DNA from: Desulfobulbaceae bacterium UBA2262
GTDB taxonomy: Bacteria > Desulfobacterota > Desulfobulbia > Desulfobulbales > Desulfurivibrionaceae
Reading direction: 5' to 3'
NCBI GenBank assembly: GCA_002347185.1
Contig: DDXK01000061.1
Coordinates: forward strand, 5,608-52,815
Length of the DNA: 47,208 nucleotides
Shown here: one piece after another, positions 40,325 through 47,208 of the stretch
Numbering within the stretch: position 1 is the first letter of the stretch
How the letters are laid out: each line of letters starts with the position of its first letter
Made by a program: the position numbers and the translations under genes
Notes under the pieces: generated by a model
What the model was told of the DNA's origin: nothing
Database searches by the model: none
The model's input: the letters and a program-made list of their open reading frames with translations, nothing else

Positions 40325-42613
40325 ATGAGCGCTTATAAAAAAATGGCAGCATTTTTCCTGATGGCTCTGATCAGTTCCAGCTTAGCAGTATCCTGCACAA
40401 AACCTGAAGAAAAAAAAGCGGCACATTACAAGAAGGGAATGGAACTTGTCGCCGCGGAAAACCTTGGGGCTGGAATCATCGAACTGCGCAATGCCGTCCA
40501 GATCGATCCCAAATTCGCCGAGGCCCGCTACCAGCTTGGCCTCGCCTACCTGAAAAAAGGGGAGATAGCCGAGGCCTTCAAGCAGCTGGAAAGGGCATCC
40601 AGCCTCGACCCCACAAATCACGATGCGGTGATGAAAACCGCCGAGCTTCTCTTTCTGGCGAAAAAATTCAAGGAGAGCCGGGGAAAGGTGGAAGCGCTGC
40701 TGAGCGACAAAAATGATTTGCCCGAGGCCCTCGCCCTGCTCGCGCAGCTTGAACTGACAGAAGGAAAATCCGAAAAAGCCGGAGGGCTCATTGAAAAAGC
40801 CATCCGGCTCAATCCGGAGGAAAGCCGCTTTTATCTGGTGCAGGCCAAAATCCTCGCCACGGAGAAAAAATTTCCAGAGGCGGAAGCCTCCGCCAAAAAG
40901 GGCATCGAGCTCGCCCCGAAGCTCAATCACTACAAAATGCTGGTCGCTCTCTACATGAACCAGGGCAAGAGCCAGGAGGCGCTGGAAACCATAGAGACCA
41001 TGGCAAAAGCCTTTCCGGATGACCCGGCGCCCCTCCTCGACATGGCCAACTTCAATATGAATCAAGGCAAGGTCGCCGAAGCGGAAAAAAATATTCTGGC
41101 CGCCATCGACAGGAAAAACGACTCTCCCGAACTGTATGTGACACTCGGTTCATTCTACAAAAAAACCGGGCAAACCGACAAGGTGGAGGCTGCATACGAA
41201 AAAGCGCTCTCTTTTTCCAAGAAACCGGAAGACGTCAGGGCCCTGCTGGCGGATTTCCATTTCGAGACGGACAAACACGACCTTGCCGAAAAGGAGGTTG
41301 GCGAAGTCCTCGAAAAAAGCGCCAAACACCCCCTGGCCAATCTGGTGAAGGCGAAGCTGCTGCTCAAGGAAAAGAAGCCTGCCGAGGCCCTCGCCATCGT
41401 GGATTCGCTGCTCAAGGAGCAACCGAGCTGGGGCGAGGCTCATTATCTGAAGGGCATCGCCCACTTCAGCATGGGCGATACCCTTCTTTCCCAGGGCGCC
41501 CTGGAAAACGCGGTCAAGTACATACCGAACGACCCCGACCCGCACACCCTCCTCGCCTATCATCTTCTCCTGAAAAGAGAATTCCAGGGCGCCGGACAGG
41601 AGGCGGCCCGGGCCTTGCGCCTCAAGGAAAACAACTACCGGGCCACCATCATTCTCGGCCAGAGCTTTATCGGCATCGGCGAGACAGAGAAAGCCATCAA
41701 GCTCTTTGAGGCCATGAGCAAGCAGGCGCCGGAAAACACCGAGATTCTCCACAACCTGGCCCTGGCCTATCTTGCCGCGCAGGAGACCGGTAAGGCGGAG
41801 AAGAGCCTGGAGGCCATTCTTGCCCTGCAACCCAACAACACCCCGGCCCTTGCCATGCTTGCCGGCCTCGACACCCGGCAACACGGTCGGGACAAGGCGC
41901 TTGCCCGGGTGCGGACGCAGCTGGCCAAGACCCCGGACAACCCCAACACCCACATCCTTCTCGCCAAACTGCTGGCGCAGAAGAAAGAAACGCGGGAAGA
42001 GGCCTTGCAACTCCTGCAAAAGGCGGAAAAGATCAACCCGGACATCCAGGAGATCTATGTGCTTACCGCCCGACTTCTCGCCAGCATGGGCCGGACTGAC
42101 GCCGCCATCGACGAATACCGCAACCTGTTGACCCAGAACCCCCAAGCCGTCCAGGCCCACATGCTCCTCGGCTCCCTGCTCGAGCAGAAGGGGGATATCG
42201 CCGCGGCAAAGGCATCCTACCAGGAAGCCCTGAGGCTCAGGCCCGATTTCGCGGCAGCGGCCAACAACCTCGCCTGGCTGCTCAGCCAGGAAGAGAAAGG
42301 GGATCTGGGCGAGGCCCTGCGCCTTGCCATGCTGGCCAAGGAAAAGTTCCCCAACGACCCCTTCATCGCCGACACCCTGGGCTGGGTACACTACAAAAGG
42401 GAGGCGCACAAGCTTGCCTTGAGCCAATTTGCCATGGCTGTCGAAAAAATGCCCGACCACCCCACCCTGCGCTATCATCTCGCCCTGGCCCTGCATGCCG
42501 ATGGCCAAGGGGAAGAGGCCAGGGCGGAGCTTGAGCGCGCCCTGGCCACCACTGCGGAATTTGCGGAGCGGCCGGAGGCGGAAAAGCTGCTGAAAGAACT
42601 GCGCGGGGCATGA
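40325..42613 (+). CDS. prsT: PEP-CTERM system TPR-repeat lipoprotein PrsT
   Basis: A 762-residue lipoprotein. The signal peptide ends in the lipobox LAVSC with Cys24. Nearly the whole remainder is tandem tetratricopeptide repeats (about 20; for example PKFAEARYQLGLAYLKKGE and PDFAAAANNLAWLLSQEEKG). PrsT-type proteins are constant members of exosortase A loci and probably scaffold EPS assembly or export, like AlgK/PelB. The ATG at 40325 is chosen for AAAGGGG 6 bases upstream and the signal peptide that follows; the open frame starts 35 codons earlier without support. It is divergent from the export operon and heads a plus-strand run with two phosphoesterases and a lipoprotein. Confidence 0.92.
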   Translation: MSAYKKMAAFFLMALISSSLAVSCTKPEEKKAAHYKKGMELVAAENLGAGIIELRNAVQIDPKFAEARYQLGLAYLKKGEIAEAFKQLERASSLDPTNHDAVMKTAELLFLAKKFKESRGKVEALLSDKNDLPEALALLAQLELTEGKSEKAGGLIEKAIRLNPEESRFYLVQAKILATEKKFPEAEASAKKGIELAPKLNHYKMLVALYMNQGKSQEALETIETMAKAFPDDPAPLLDMANFNMNQGKVAEAEKNILAAIDRKNDSPELYVTLGSFYKKTGQTDKVEAAYEKALSFSKKPEDVRALLADFHFETDKHDLAEKEVGEVLEKSAKHPLANLVKAKLLLKEKKPAEALAIVDSLLKEQPSWGEAHYLKGIAHFSMGDTLLSQGALENAVKYIPNDPDPHTLLAYHLLLKREFQGAGQEAARALRLKENNYRATIILGQSFIGIGETEKAIKLFEAMSKQAPENTEILHNLALAYLAAQETGKAEKSLEAILALQPNNTPALAMLAGLDTRQHGRDKALARVRTQLAKTPDNPNTHILLAKLLAQKKETREEALQLLQKAEKINPDIQEIYVLTARLLASMGRTDAAIDEYRNLLTQNPQAVQAHMLLGSLLEQKGDIAAAKASYQEALRLRPDFAAAANNLAWLLSQEEKGDLGEALRLAMLAKEKFPNDPFIADTLGWVHYKREAHKLALSQFAMAVEKMPDHPTLRYHLALALHADGQGEEARAELERALATTAEFAERPEAEKLLKELRGA

Positions 42614-42695
42614 AGAAACTCGCGGCCAGCAGCGGCCCGGCTCGCCTCCGCGCACCGAGCCGCTGAACCGTCGGCAGGAGCGCCCGACCAAAGAG

Positions 42696-43385
42696 ATGAA
42701 AAGGACCTTTGTCATCGGGGACATCCATGGCTGCCACGCACCCCTGCACCGCCTGCTGGACAGAATCATGCCGGTGCGCGGGAAAGACAGGCTTGTCTTC
42801 CTGGGAGATTACGTAAACCGTGGGCCGGACAGCAAGCAGGTCATAGAAGAGCTTATCGAGGTCAAGAGCAGCTTTCCCGACACCATTTTCCTGAAAGGAA
42901 ACCATGAAGTGATGCTGCTCGACTACCTGGCCGGTAGGGAGCAGGAGCTCTTCTGTTCGGTGGGGGGCCTGGCGACCCTGGAAAGCTATGGGGTAGGAGT
43001 GGGGGATTCCCAGCAAAGACCCTGGTTTCCGGAGGACCATCGCCGTTTTCTTGCCGGGCTTCTCCCCTGCTGGTCAGACGAGGATTTTATCTTTGTCCAC
43101 GCTGGTCTTGAGCCAGGCACCCACCTCAGCCAGCAAAATCCCCGCTGGCTCTTCTGGGCGGAGAGGGAAAAGTTCATCAACACCCGATTCAACCTGGGCA
43201 AACGCATCGTCTTCGGCCATTTCGCGCACCGGGAGCCGTTGATCATGCCCGACAAAATCGGCATCGACTGCGGGGCTGTCTATGGCGGGAACCTTACCTG
43301 CCTCGTCCTTCCGGAGCTGCGCTTCATCCAGGAAGCTTCACGGCAACACTGGCAGGCCCCCCTGGAACCCCCCTGCCAACCATGA
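42696..43385 (+). CDS. PPP-family metallophosphoesterase (Ser/Thr phosphatase-like)
   Basis: A 229-residue protein with all PPP motifs: GDIHG at 8-12, GDYVNRGPD at 37-45, GNHE at 68-71, a later FVHAG and FGHFAHR. These coordinate the two-metal centre of PrpA/PrpB-like protein phosphatases and Ap4A hydrolases. Size fits bacterial PrpA/lambda-type enzymes. The substrate is unknown; being next to EPS genes with a tyrosine kinase, a phosphoprotein substrate is possible but speculative. The ribosome-binding site is weak (AAAGAG next to the ATG). It lies 82 bases after prsT on the same strand. Confidence 0.88.
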   Translation: MKRTFVIGDIHGCHAPLHRLLDRIMPVRGKDRLVFLGDYVNRGPDSKQVIEELIEVKSSFPDTIFLKGNHEVMLLDYLAGREQELFCSVGGLATLESYGVGVGDSQQRPWFPEDHRRFLAGLLPCWSDEDFIFVHAGLEPGTHLSQQNPRWLFWAEREKFINTRFNLGKRIVFGHFAHREPLIMPDKIGIDCGAVYGGNLTCLVLPELRFIQEASRQHWQAPLEPPCQP

Positions 43386-43445
43386 GCCAGCTCTCCTTGC
43401 CCAGGCCCGACGTCCCGGCCCCACCATCCCTCCCCGGGGGGCCCC

Positions 43446-44285
43446 ATGCCTAAAAGAATGATCCCCTTCGGCATGGCCATCCTGCTTTTTCTGCTGGGAT
43501 ACGGCTTCCTCTATGAACCTGCCTCCCTGCGCCTCACCCGGGTCACCATCGACAATGCGGCCCTGGCCCGGGTGCTGGCCGGCAAAACGGTACTCCAGAT
43601 AAGCGACCTCCATCTGGGCGGCGCGCAAACGCCGGTCCAGAAGCTGCTCGCCTTCATAAAAGAGCTGCAGCCCGACCTCATCCTCCTGACCGGGGATTAC
43701 GTGCAGTGGTTTGGCGACCGCCAGACCTATGAGGCAACCGTCGACCTGCTCGGCAGACTGGAGGCGCCGCTGGGAATTTACGCCGTGCTCGGCGACGCGG
43801 ATTATGGCAACTCCCGCTATTCCTGCCTCTTTTGCCACGACTCGGAAACAAATCCCGCCAGACAGGCGGGACATCGGGTGCAATTCCTGAAGAACTCCCG
43901 GGAAATCGTGGAGACCACAACCGGCAGGCTTGTCATCTGGGGAATAACCGAGGAGCCCGACGCGCAGGACGAGGAGGCAAGGATTCTCCCTTCCCTCGAC
44001 CCGGAGCTGCCCGCCCTTGTCCTCGCTCACACCTCGGAGACCTACGCCCGGTTCCCCCCCACGGCGGACATCCTTTTTTTGGCCGGTGACACCCACGGCG
44101 GCCAGCTCTACCTTCCCCGCCCCCTCTGGCCCCTGTTGCGCATGCTTCCCGACCCCACCCACCTTCATGGCCTCTTCAGCGAAGGGCGGAAAAATCTTTA
44201 TGTCAGCTCCGGCGTCGGGAGCAGCCACCTCCCCTTTCGGCTGGGCAGGCCGCCAGAGCTTGTCGTTTTCCGCTTTACACCATGA
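43446..44285 (+). CDS. Membrane-anchored metallophosphoesterase-like protein (YaeI/YkuE-like)
   Basis: A 279-residue protein with one N-terminal membrane helix (about 8-22) and a calcineurin-like phosphoesterase domain. SDLHLG (53-58) and GDYV (83-86) are standard. The usual GNHD/GNHE is GDAD (116-119), the usual GHTHGGQ is GDTHGGQ (214-220), and H195 in LAHTSE is kept. So two metal-site residues are substituted and activity is uncertain. A CLFCH sequence (127-131) fits the CxxCH pattern for covalent haem c. YaeI-type enzymes act on membrane-associated substrates such as UDP-diacylglucosamine analogues. It is 60 bases downstream of the PPP phosphatase gene. Confidence 0.75.
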   Translation: MPKRMIPFGMAILLFLLGYGFLYEPASLRLTRVTIDNAALARVLAGKTVLQISDLHLGGAQTPVQKLLAFIKELQPDLILLTGDYVQWFGDRQTYEATVDLLGRLEAPLGIYAVLGDADYGNSRYSCLFCHDSETNPARQAGHRVQFLKNSREIVETTTGRLVIWGITEEPDAQDEEARILPSLDPELPALVLAHTSETYARFPPTADILFLAGDTHGGQLYLPRPLWPLLRMLPDPTHLHGLFSEGRKNLYVSSGVGSSHLPFRLGRPPELVVFRFTP

Positions 44286-44304
44286 CAAAGCCACGGAGAA
44301 AAAG

Positions 44305-44904
44305 ATGCGGATGACCTCATGCCCGCGCCGGCCGGCAGCCAAGCGAATAAGGGGCGCGGCGCCGCTGCTCTTCCTGCTGCTCTTTTCCGCCTGCGACCAG
44401 AAGCCGCCGTTCCGTTACGATTTCGAGCAGGCCAGCGATCTGGACAATCTGGAATGGAAATGCGGCGTACTCTATGAGAGAGCAGAACATCCGGCGATGA
44501 CGGGAAAAAGTCTGAAACTTACCCTTTATCCGCCGCCGGAGGGCGAGAACGGCTATCGCGGAGTTGTTTTCGGGGGCTTCCAGCCCGACTGGCGCAGATA
44601 CGAGAGCCTGCATCTCGAGATCCATAACCCGCAGCCGGAGACACTGGAGCTCACCCTTCGCATCGACGACAGGGAAGCCCCCCCATACGCCGACCGTTTC
44701 AACAGGGTGCTCGCCATCACCCCGGGCGGGAACCGAATCGTCATCCCCCTGGCCGCTCTTGCCACCTCAGGCTCAGGCCGGATGCTCGACAGGAAAACCA
44801 TACGGCAGGTCCGTCTCTTTGCCGTCTCCCCCCGCAAAGAGTACCTGCTCTACCTGGACAACATCTCGCTGCTCGCCGGTCGGAACACGACTGCCCGCGA
44901 CTGA
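44305..44904 (+). CDS. Lipoprotein with carbohydrate-binding-like beta-sandwich
   Basis: A 199-residue predicted lipoprotein. A basic N-terminus and hydrophobic core are followed by LFSAC, a lipobox with Cys29. The remainder has the strand pattern of a galactose-binding/CIA30-like domain (DFEQASDLDNLEWKCG at the start, YLLYLDNISLL at the end). It may bind a glycan at the cell envelope; this is inferred. The ATG has GGAG 6 bases upstream and lies 19 bases after the phosphoesterase stop. It is convergent with the ATPase/OmpA gene, 25 bases apart, with no clear terminator between. Confidence 0.7.
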   Translation: MRMTSCPRRPAAKRIRGAAPLLFLLLFSACDQKPPFRYDFEQASDLDNLEWKCGVLYERAEHPAMTGKSLKLTLYPPPEGENGYRGVVFGGFQPDWRRYESLHLEIHNPQPETLELTLRIDDREAPPYADRFNRVLAITPGGNRIVIPLAALATSGSGRMLDRKTIRQVRLFAVSPRKEYLLYLDNISLLAGRNTTARD

Positions 44905-44929
44905 CGCCCGGCTGTGGCCGCTTTCCCCG

Positions 44930-46477
44930 TCAATCGTGCGGCCCGACAACCTCGATCTCCACCCTTCGGGAAGGGGGAGGGGTTCCGCCCGCTTCCTCAC
45001 GGGAGAGATCAGCCTGCCCGACGCTCGTGATGTTTTGGGGGTTCACCCCGCGTCCGATCAGAAAGCTCTTCACGGCATTCGCCCGGAACTCGGCAAGCCG
45101 TCTGTTGTATTCCTCCGGCCCGGTGGTATCCGTATAGCCGCGAATGACAACCCGCGAGCCCTCTCTCTGCAAGACCCCATCGGCAAAGCGCATGAGGGAA
45201 GCGAATCCCTCCTCGCTTTCCGGTGTGATGGCGTTGGGGGCAAAATGGAGGGTTATTTTCCGCGGGAAGGGCCGCGGGCTTGGCACCGACGCTTCCTCAC
45301 CCCCTTCAGGCTCTGGAGCTTGCGCGGCCTCCCGGACCTTCACTTCCACAAGCGAAGCCGCCTTCTGGGGCTCCACAGCTTCGCGCAGAGATGCAGGCGG
45401 AGCAACGCTGGGCGCGGCCACGCCCTCCCCAGGCACGGTCTCGCTTTCTTTCTCCACCACAAGGGGCGCGGAAGAAAGGCGCGAACCAAAAATTGTCCAC
45501 CCGTTGCCCTGCTGCGGGGCCAGGAACCAGTACCACAAGGAAACGCCGCTTCCGAAAAGAAGAAAAACAAACAAGGCCAGAAGGTACCAGATGCCAGCCC
45601 CCTGCCTGGCTGTCCCCCCGCCCTTCTTCTCGAAAAATTCTTTTTCCGCGGCATCGTAGCCTGAGGTGGTGCAGCCGGAGATATCAAGCTCCTCCGCGCT
45701 TTCCCGGACCAGGGCAGCGGATATCCTTTTGGAACCCTGGACAAAACCGGTCAGAAGGGCGCGATCGCACAGGATATTGATCAGGCGCGGGTACCCTTTG
45801 GAATGACGATAAACCTCCCGGACCGCCCCTTTTTCAAAGATCTTTTCCCGGGCTCCGGCCACAGCCAGACGATACTCTATGTACTTGCCGACCTCCTCAA
45901 CGGACAACGGCGGAATGTTGTAGCTTGTTGTTATCCTCTGGCGCATGGCCTTGTTTTCCGGGCGCAGCAGAAGGCTGTTGAACTCGTTCTGGCCGACGAA
46001 AAAGATATTGAGCAGTTTGTTGCCCTCGATCTCGAGATTGGAGAGGAGGCGAACCTCTTCAAGCATCTCCTGGCTGATGCGCTGCGCCTCGTCAATGAGG
46101 AGGATCACCTTCTTTCCCTTGTAGAAATTCTCCTTGAGGAACTTTCGAAAAGCGAGAAGGAAGGCGCCCTTGCTGGCGAATTTTTCCTCGATGCCAAAGG
46201 CGCTGGCGACATAATTGAAAAAATCGAGCCGCTCAAGGCCAGGATCCTGAATGATAGCCAACAACGCGTCTTTGTCCAGTCCCCGCAACAGAGCATTGAT
46301 CAAGGTCGTCTTGCCGGTACCCACATCGCCGGTGAGCAAGAGAAAGCTTTTGTTGTTGAGGATCCCGTAGTTCAGGGTTGCCAGGGCCTCCTTGTGTTTC
46401 TCGCCGAGCCAGAGAAACTTCGGATCCGTGCTGATCTGAAAGGGGTCCTGATTCAGATGGAAATAAGAATGATACAT
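44930..46477 (-). CDS. XrtA-associated ExeA-like ATPase fused to an OmpA domain
   Basis: A 515-residue protein. The start MYHSYFHLNQDPFQISTDPK is the signature of the exosortase-associated ATPase family. Walker A GDVGTGKTT is at 50-58 and Walker B VILLIDEAQ near 124-132. A single membrane helix (about 295-318) leads to a Pro/Glu/Val-rich linker. The last 110 residues form an OmpA-like peptidoglycan-binding domain with GYTDTTGPEEYNRRLAEFRA. This layout would tie a cytoplasmic AAA ATPase to the cell wall. The ATG at 46477 is chosen because the family begins there; GAGG lies 9 bases upstream. Many homologues are shorter, so the OmpA fusion is notable. Confidence 0.88.
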   Translation of the reverse strand: MYHSYFHLNQDPFQISTDPKFLWLGEKHKEALATLNYGILNNKSFLLLTGDVGTGKTTLINALLRGLDKDALLAIIQDPGLERLDFFNYVASAFGIEEKFASKGAFLLAFRKFLKENFYKGKKVILLIDEAQRISQEMLEEVRLLSNLEIEGNKLLNIFFVGQNEFNSLLLRPENKAMRQRITTSYNIPPLSVEEVGKYIEYRLAVAGAREKIFEKGAVREVYRHSKGYPRLINILCDRALLTGFVQGSKRISAALVRESAEELDISGCTTSGYDAAEKEFFEKKGGGTARQGAGIWYLLALFVFLLFGSGVSLWYWFLAPQQGNGWTIFGSRLSSAPLVVEKESETVPGEGVAAPSVAPPASLREAVEPQKAASLVEVKVREAAQAPEPEGGEEASVPSPRPFPRKITLHFAPNAITPESEEGFASLMRFADGVLQREGSRVVIRGYTDTTGPEEYNRRLAEFRANAVKSFLIGRGVNPQNITSVGQADLSREEAGGTPPPSRRVEIEVVGPHD

Positions 46478-46706
46478 GGGCCGCGCCTCTGACCATTTGA
46501 GGGAAAAGGGGCTTTGCAGGATGGATAAACCGGAACACATGAAAGAAATGGCTGCCTGAAGCAGTATACATGAAATATCTGGGATGCTTTTTAATTATTT
46601 TCTGGACATCCCCGGATAATATGCCATACATGTGACTTGAAATCGAGCGTCGGCAGGCTGGCGCTTTTTCGGGAAATCTCCCCCTTTTTGCCTCAGGAGG
46701 CAGACA

Positions 46707-47075
46707 GTGAAACGCATACTTGTCATCGACGACGAGCCCGGCATCCGGAATCTCCTGAAAGAAATGCTCGAAATAAGCGGGTATGAGGTGCTGCTCGCCG
46801 CAAACGGGAGCGAAGGCATCGCCCAGTTCAAGACCTTTCAGCCCGATCTTATCATCACCGACATGGTGATGCCGGAAAAAAACGGCATCGAGGCGATCAT
46901 GGAACTGAAGAAGATCAGCCCGGGGAGCAAAATAATCGCCATCTCCGGCGGCGGCCACATTGCGGCGGAAAAGTACCTGATGCTGGCCAGTGCCCTCAAT
47001 GTGGAAAGCACCATCAGCAAGCCTTTTGAACCCGATCAGATTCTCGCCGCCGTCCAAAGCGCTCTTGGCGAATAA
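46707..47075 (+). CDS. Single-domain response regulator (CheY-like)
   Basis: A 122-residue receiver with no output domain. The acidic pair D8-D9, phospho-acceptor D52 in LIITDMVMPEKNG, and K105 in STISKPF are all present. It starts with GTG, with AGGAGG 6 bases upstream. It would relay a signal by protein contact. It is divergent from the ATPase/OmpA gene, and no histidine kinase is in the window, so its partner is unknown. Confidence 0.92.
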   Translation: MKRILVIDDEPGIRNLLKEMLEISGYEVLLAANGSEGIAQFKTFQPDLIITDMVMPEKNGIEAIMELKKISPGSKIIAISGGGHIAAEKYLMLASALNVESTISKPFEPDQILAAVQSALGE

Positions 47076-47140
47076 GAGGCCCCGGTCAGCCCCCTGCCTT
47101 CCTCCCCTCCCCGCCCAACTGGCACCCCTCGGAAAAACGA

Positions 47141-47180
47141 CAAAAAAAAGAGGTTAACCGAATAATCGGCTAACCTCTTG
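47141..47180 (-). terminator. Rho-independent terminator of the tRNA
   Basis: On the minus strand, AAGAGGTTA-CCGA and CGG-TAACCTCTT form a strong stem followed by a run of eight Ts. It lies 6 bases beyond the tRNA 3' end. It may also end plus-strand transcription of the response regulator, although that side lacks a long T-run. Confidence 0.9.
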
Positions 47181-47186
47181 ACTCAC

Positions 47187-47208
47187 TGGTCGGGATGAGA
47201 GGATTCGA
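47187..47208 (-). tRNA. 3' end of a tRNA, probably tRNA-Pro
   Basis: On the minus strand the visible bases read TCGAATCC-TCTC-ATCCCGA-CCA: the T-loop end, the T-stem 3' strand, the acceptor 3' strand and an encoded CCA. The acceptor strand ATCCCGA fits proteobacterial tRNA-Pro, whose 5' end is CGGGAT. The anticodon lies outside the window, so the amino acid is an inference. Confidence 0.75.

Noticed and set aside
1..47208. CRISPR arrays, insertion sequences, toxin-antitoxin or phage genes
   Set aside because: None seen: no regularly spaced repeats, transposase motifs or phage proteins on either strand.
47187..47208. tRNA as an attachment site of an integrated island
   Set aside because: No integrase gene and no repeat of the tRNA 3' end were seen elsewhere in the window.

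Overview
The window is GC-rich bacterial DNA, most likely from a deltaproteobacterium (Desulfobacterota; Desulfobulbales- or Desulfuromonadales-like). That placement is an inference from gene content: sigma-54 regulation, a GEMM-I riboswitch, and an exosortase A (XrtA)/PEP-CTERM exopolysaccharide (EPS) locus. It is flanked by housekeeping genes: the end of pstB plus phoU on the left, and the 3' end of a tRNA (probably tRNA-Pro) with its terminator on the right.

Layout. 1-3.0 kb: pstB end, phoU, a dynamin-like GTPase and an APS kinase (cysC). 3.0-9.5 kb, plus strand: a membrane protein with an MshEN-type (c-di-GMP-binding) domain, then a near-perfect sigma-54 promoter followed at once by a cyclic-di-GMP-I riboswitch, then a large PKD/cadherin-like secreted protein and an unknown FN3-tailed secreted protein. 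9.5-30.2 kb, minus strand: one long run of EPS genes. In transcription order these are epsI-like, exosortase A, polysaccharide deacetylase, FemAB-like, a Stp1-type glycosyltransferase, a YetA-like putative lyase, a hexapeptide acetyltransferase, two asparagine-synthase-like amidotransferases, three GT4 glycosyltransferases, a Wzx-like flippase, a Wzy/O-antigen-ligase-like protein, a sulfotransferase and an APH-like kinase. 30.4-33.9 kb, minus strand: a PEP-CTERM protein, a PilZ protein and a PAS-AAA-Fis sigma-54 activator. 34.1-40.1 kb, minus strand: initiating sugar transferase, BY-kinase, chain-length determinant, outer-membrane beta-barrel and export protein. 40.3-44.9 kb, plus strand: the PrsT TPR lipoprotein, two phosphoesterases and a lipoprotein. 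44.9-47.1 kb: an XrtA-associated ATPase fused to an OmpA domain (minus), and a CheY-like regulator (plus).

How it may work together. The glycan would be started on lipid by the EpsB-type transferase, extended by the glycosyltransferases, flipped by Wzx, polymerised, length-controlled by the Wzc-like pair and exported through the Wza-like protein. Candidate decorations are acetylation, amidotransfer and sulfation, with PAPS from CysC. Exosortase A would process PEP-CTERM proteins such as the one encoded here.

The most interesting signal is regulatory. Sigma-54 promoter matches sit in front of the PEP-CTERM gene, the PilZ gene, the riboswitch/adhesin unit and, more weakly, the MshEN gene, and a sigma-54 activator without a receiver domain lies in the same locus. 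Three structurally unrelated c-di-GMP sensors (riboswitch, MshEN, PilZ) are encoded here. I propose a sigma-54 plus c-di-GMP controlled matrix/adhesin programme. Several proteins also show motif losses worth checking: a BY-kinase P-loop reading GKG, an amidotransferase lacking Cys2, and a phosphoesterase with altered metal-site motifs. A stretch of about 8.3-10.6 kb is visibly AT-richer than its surroundings and suggests acquired DNA.
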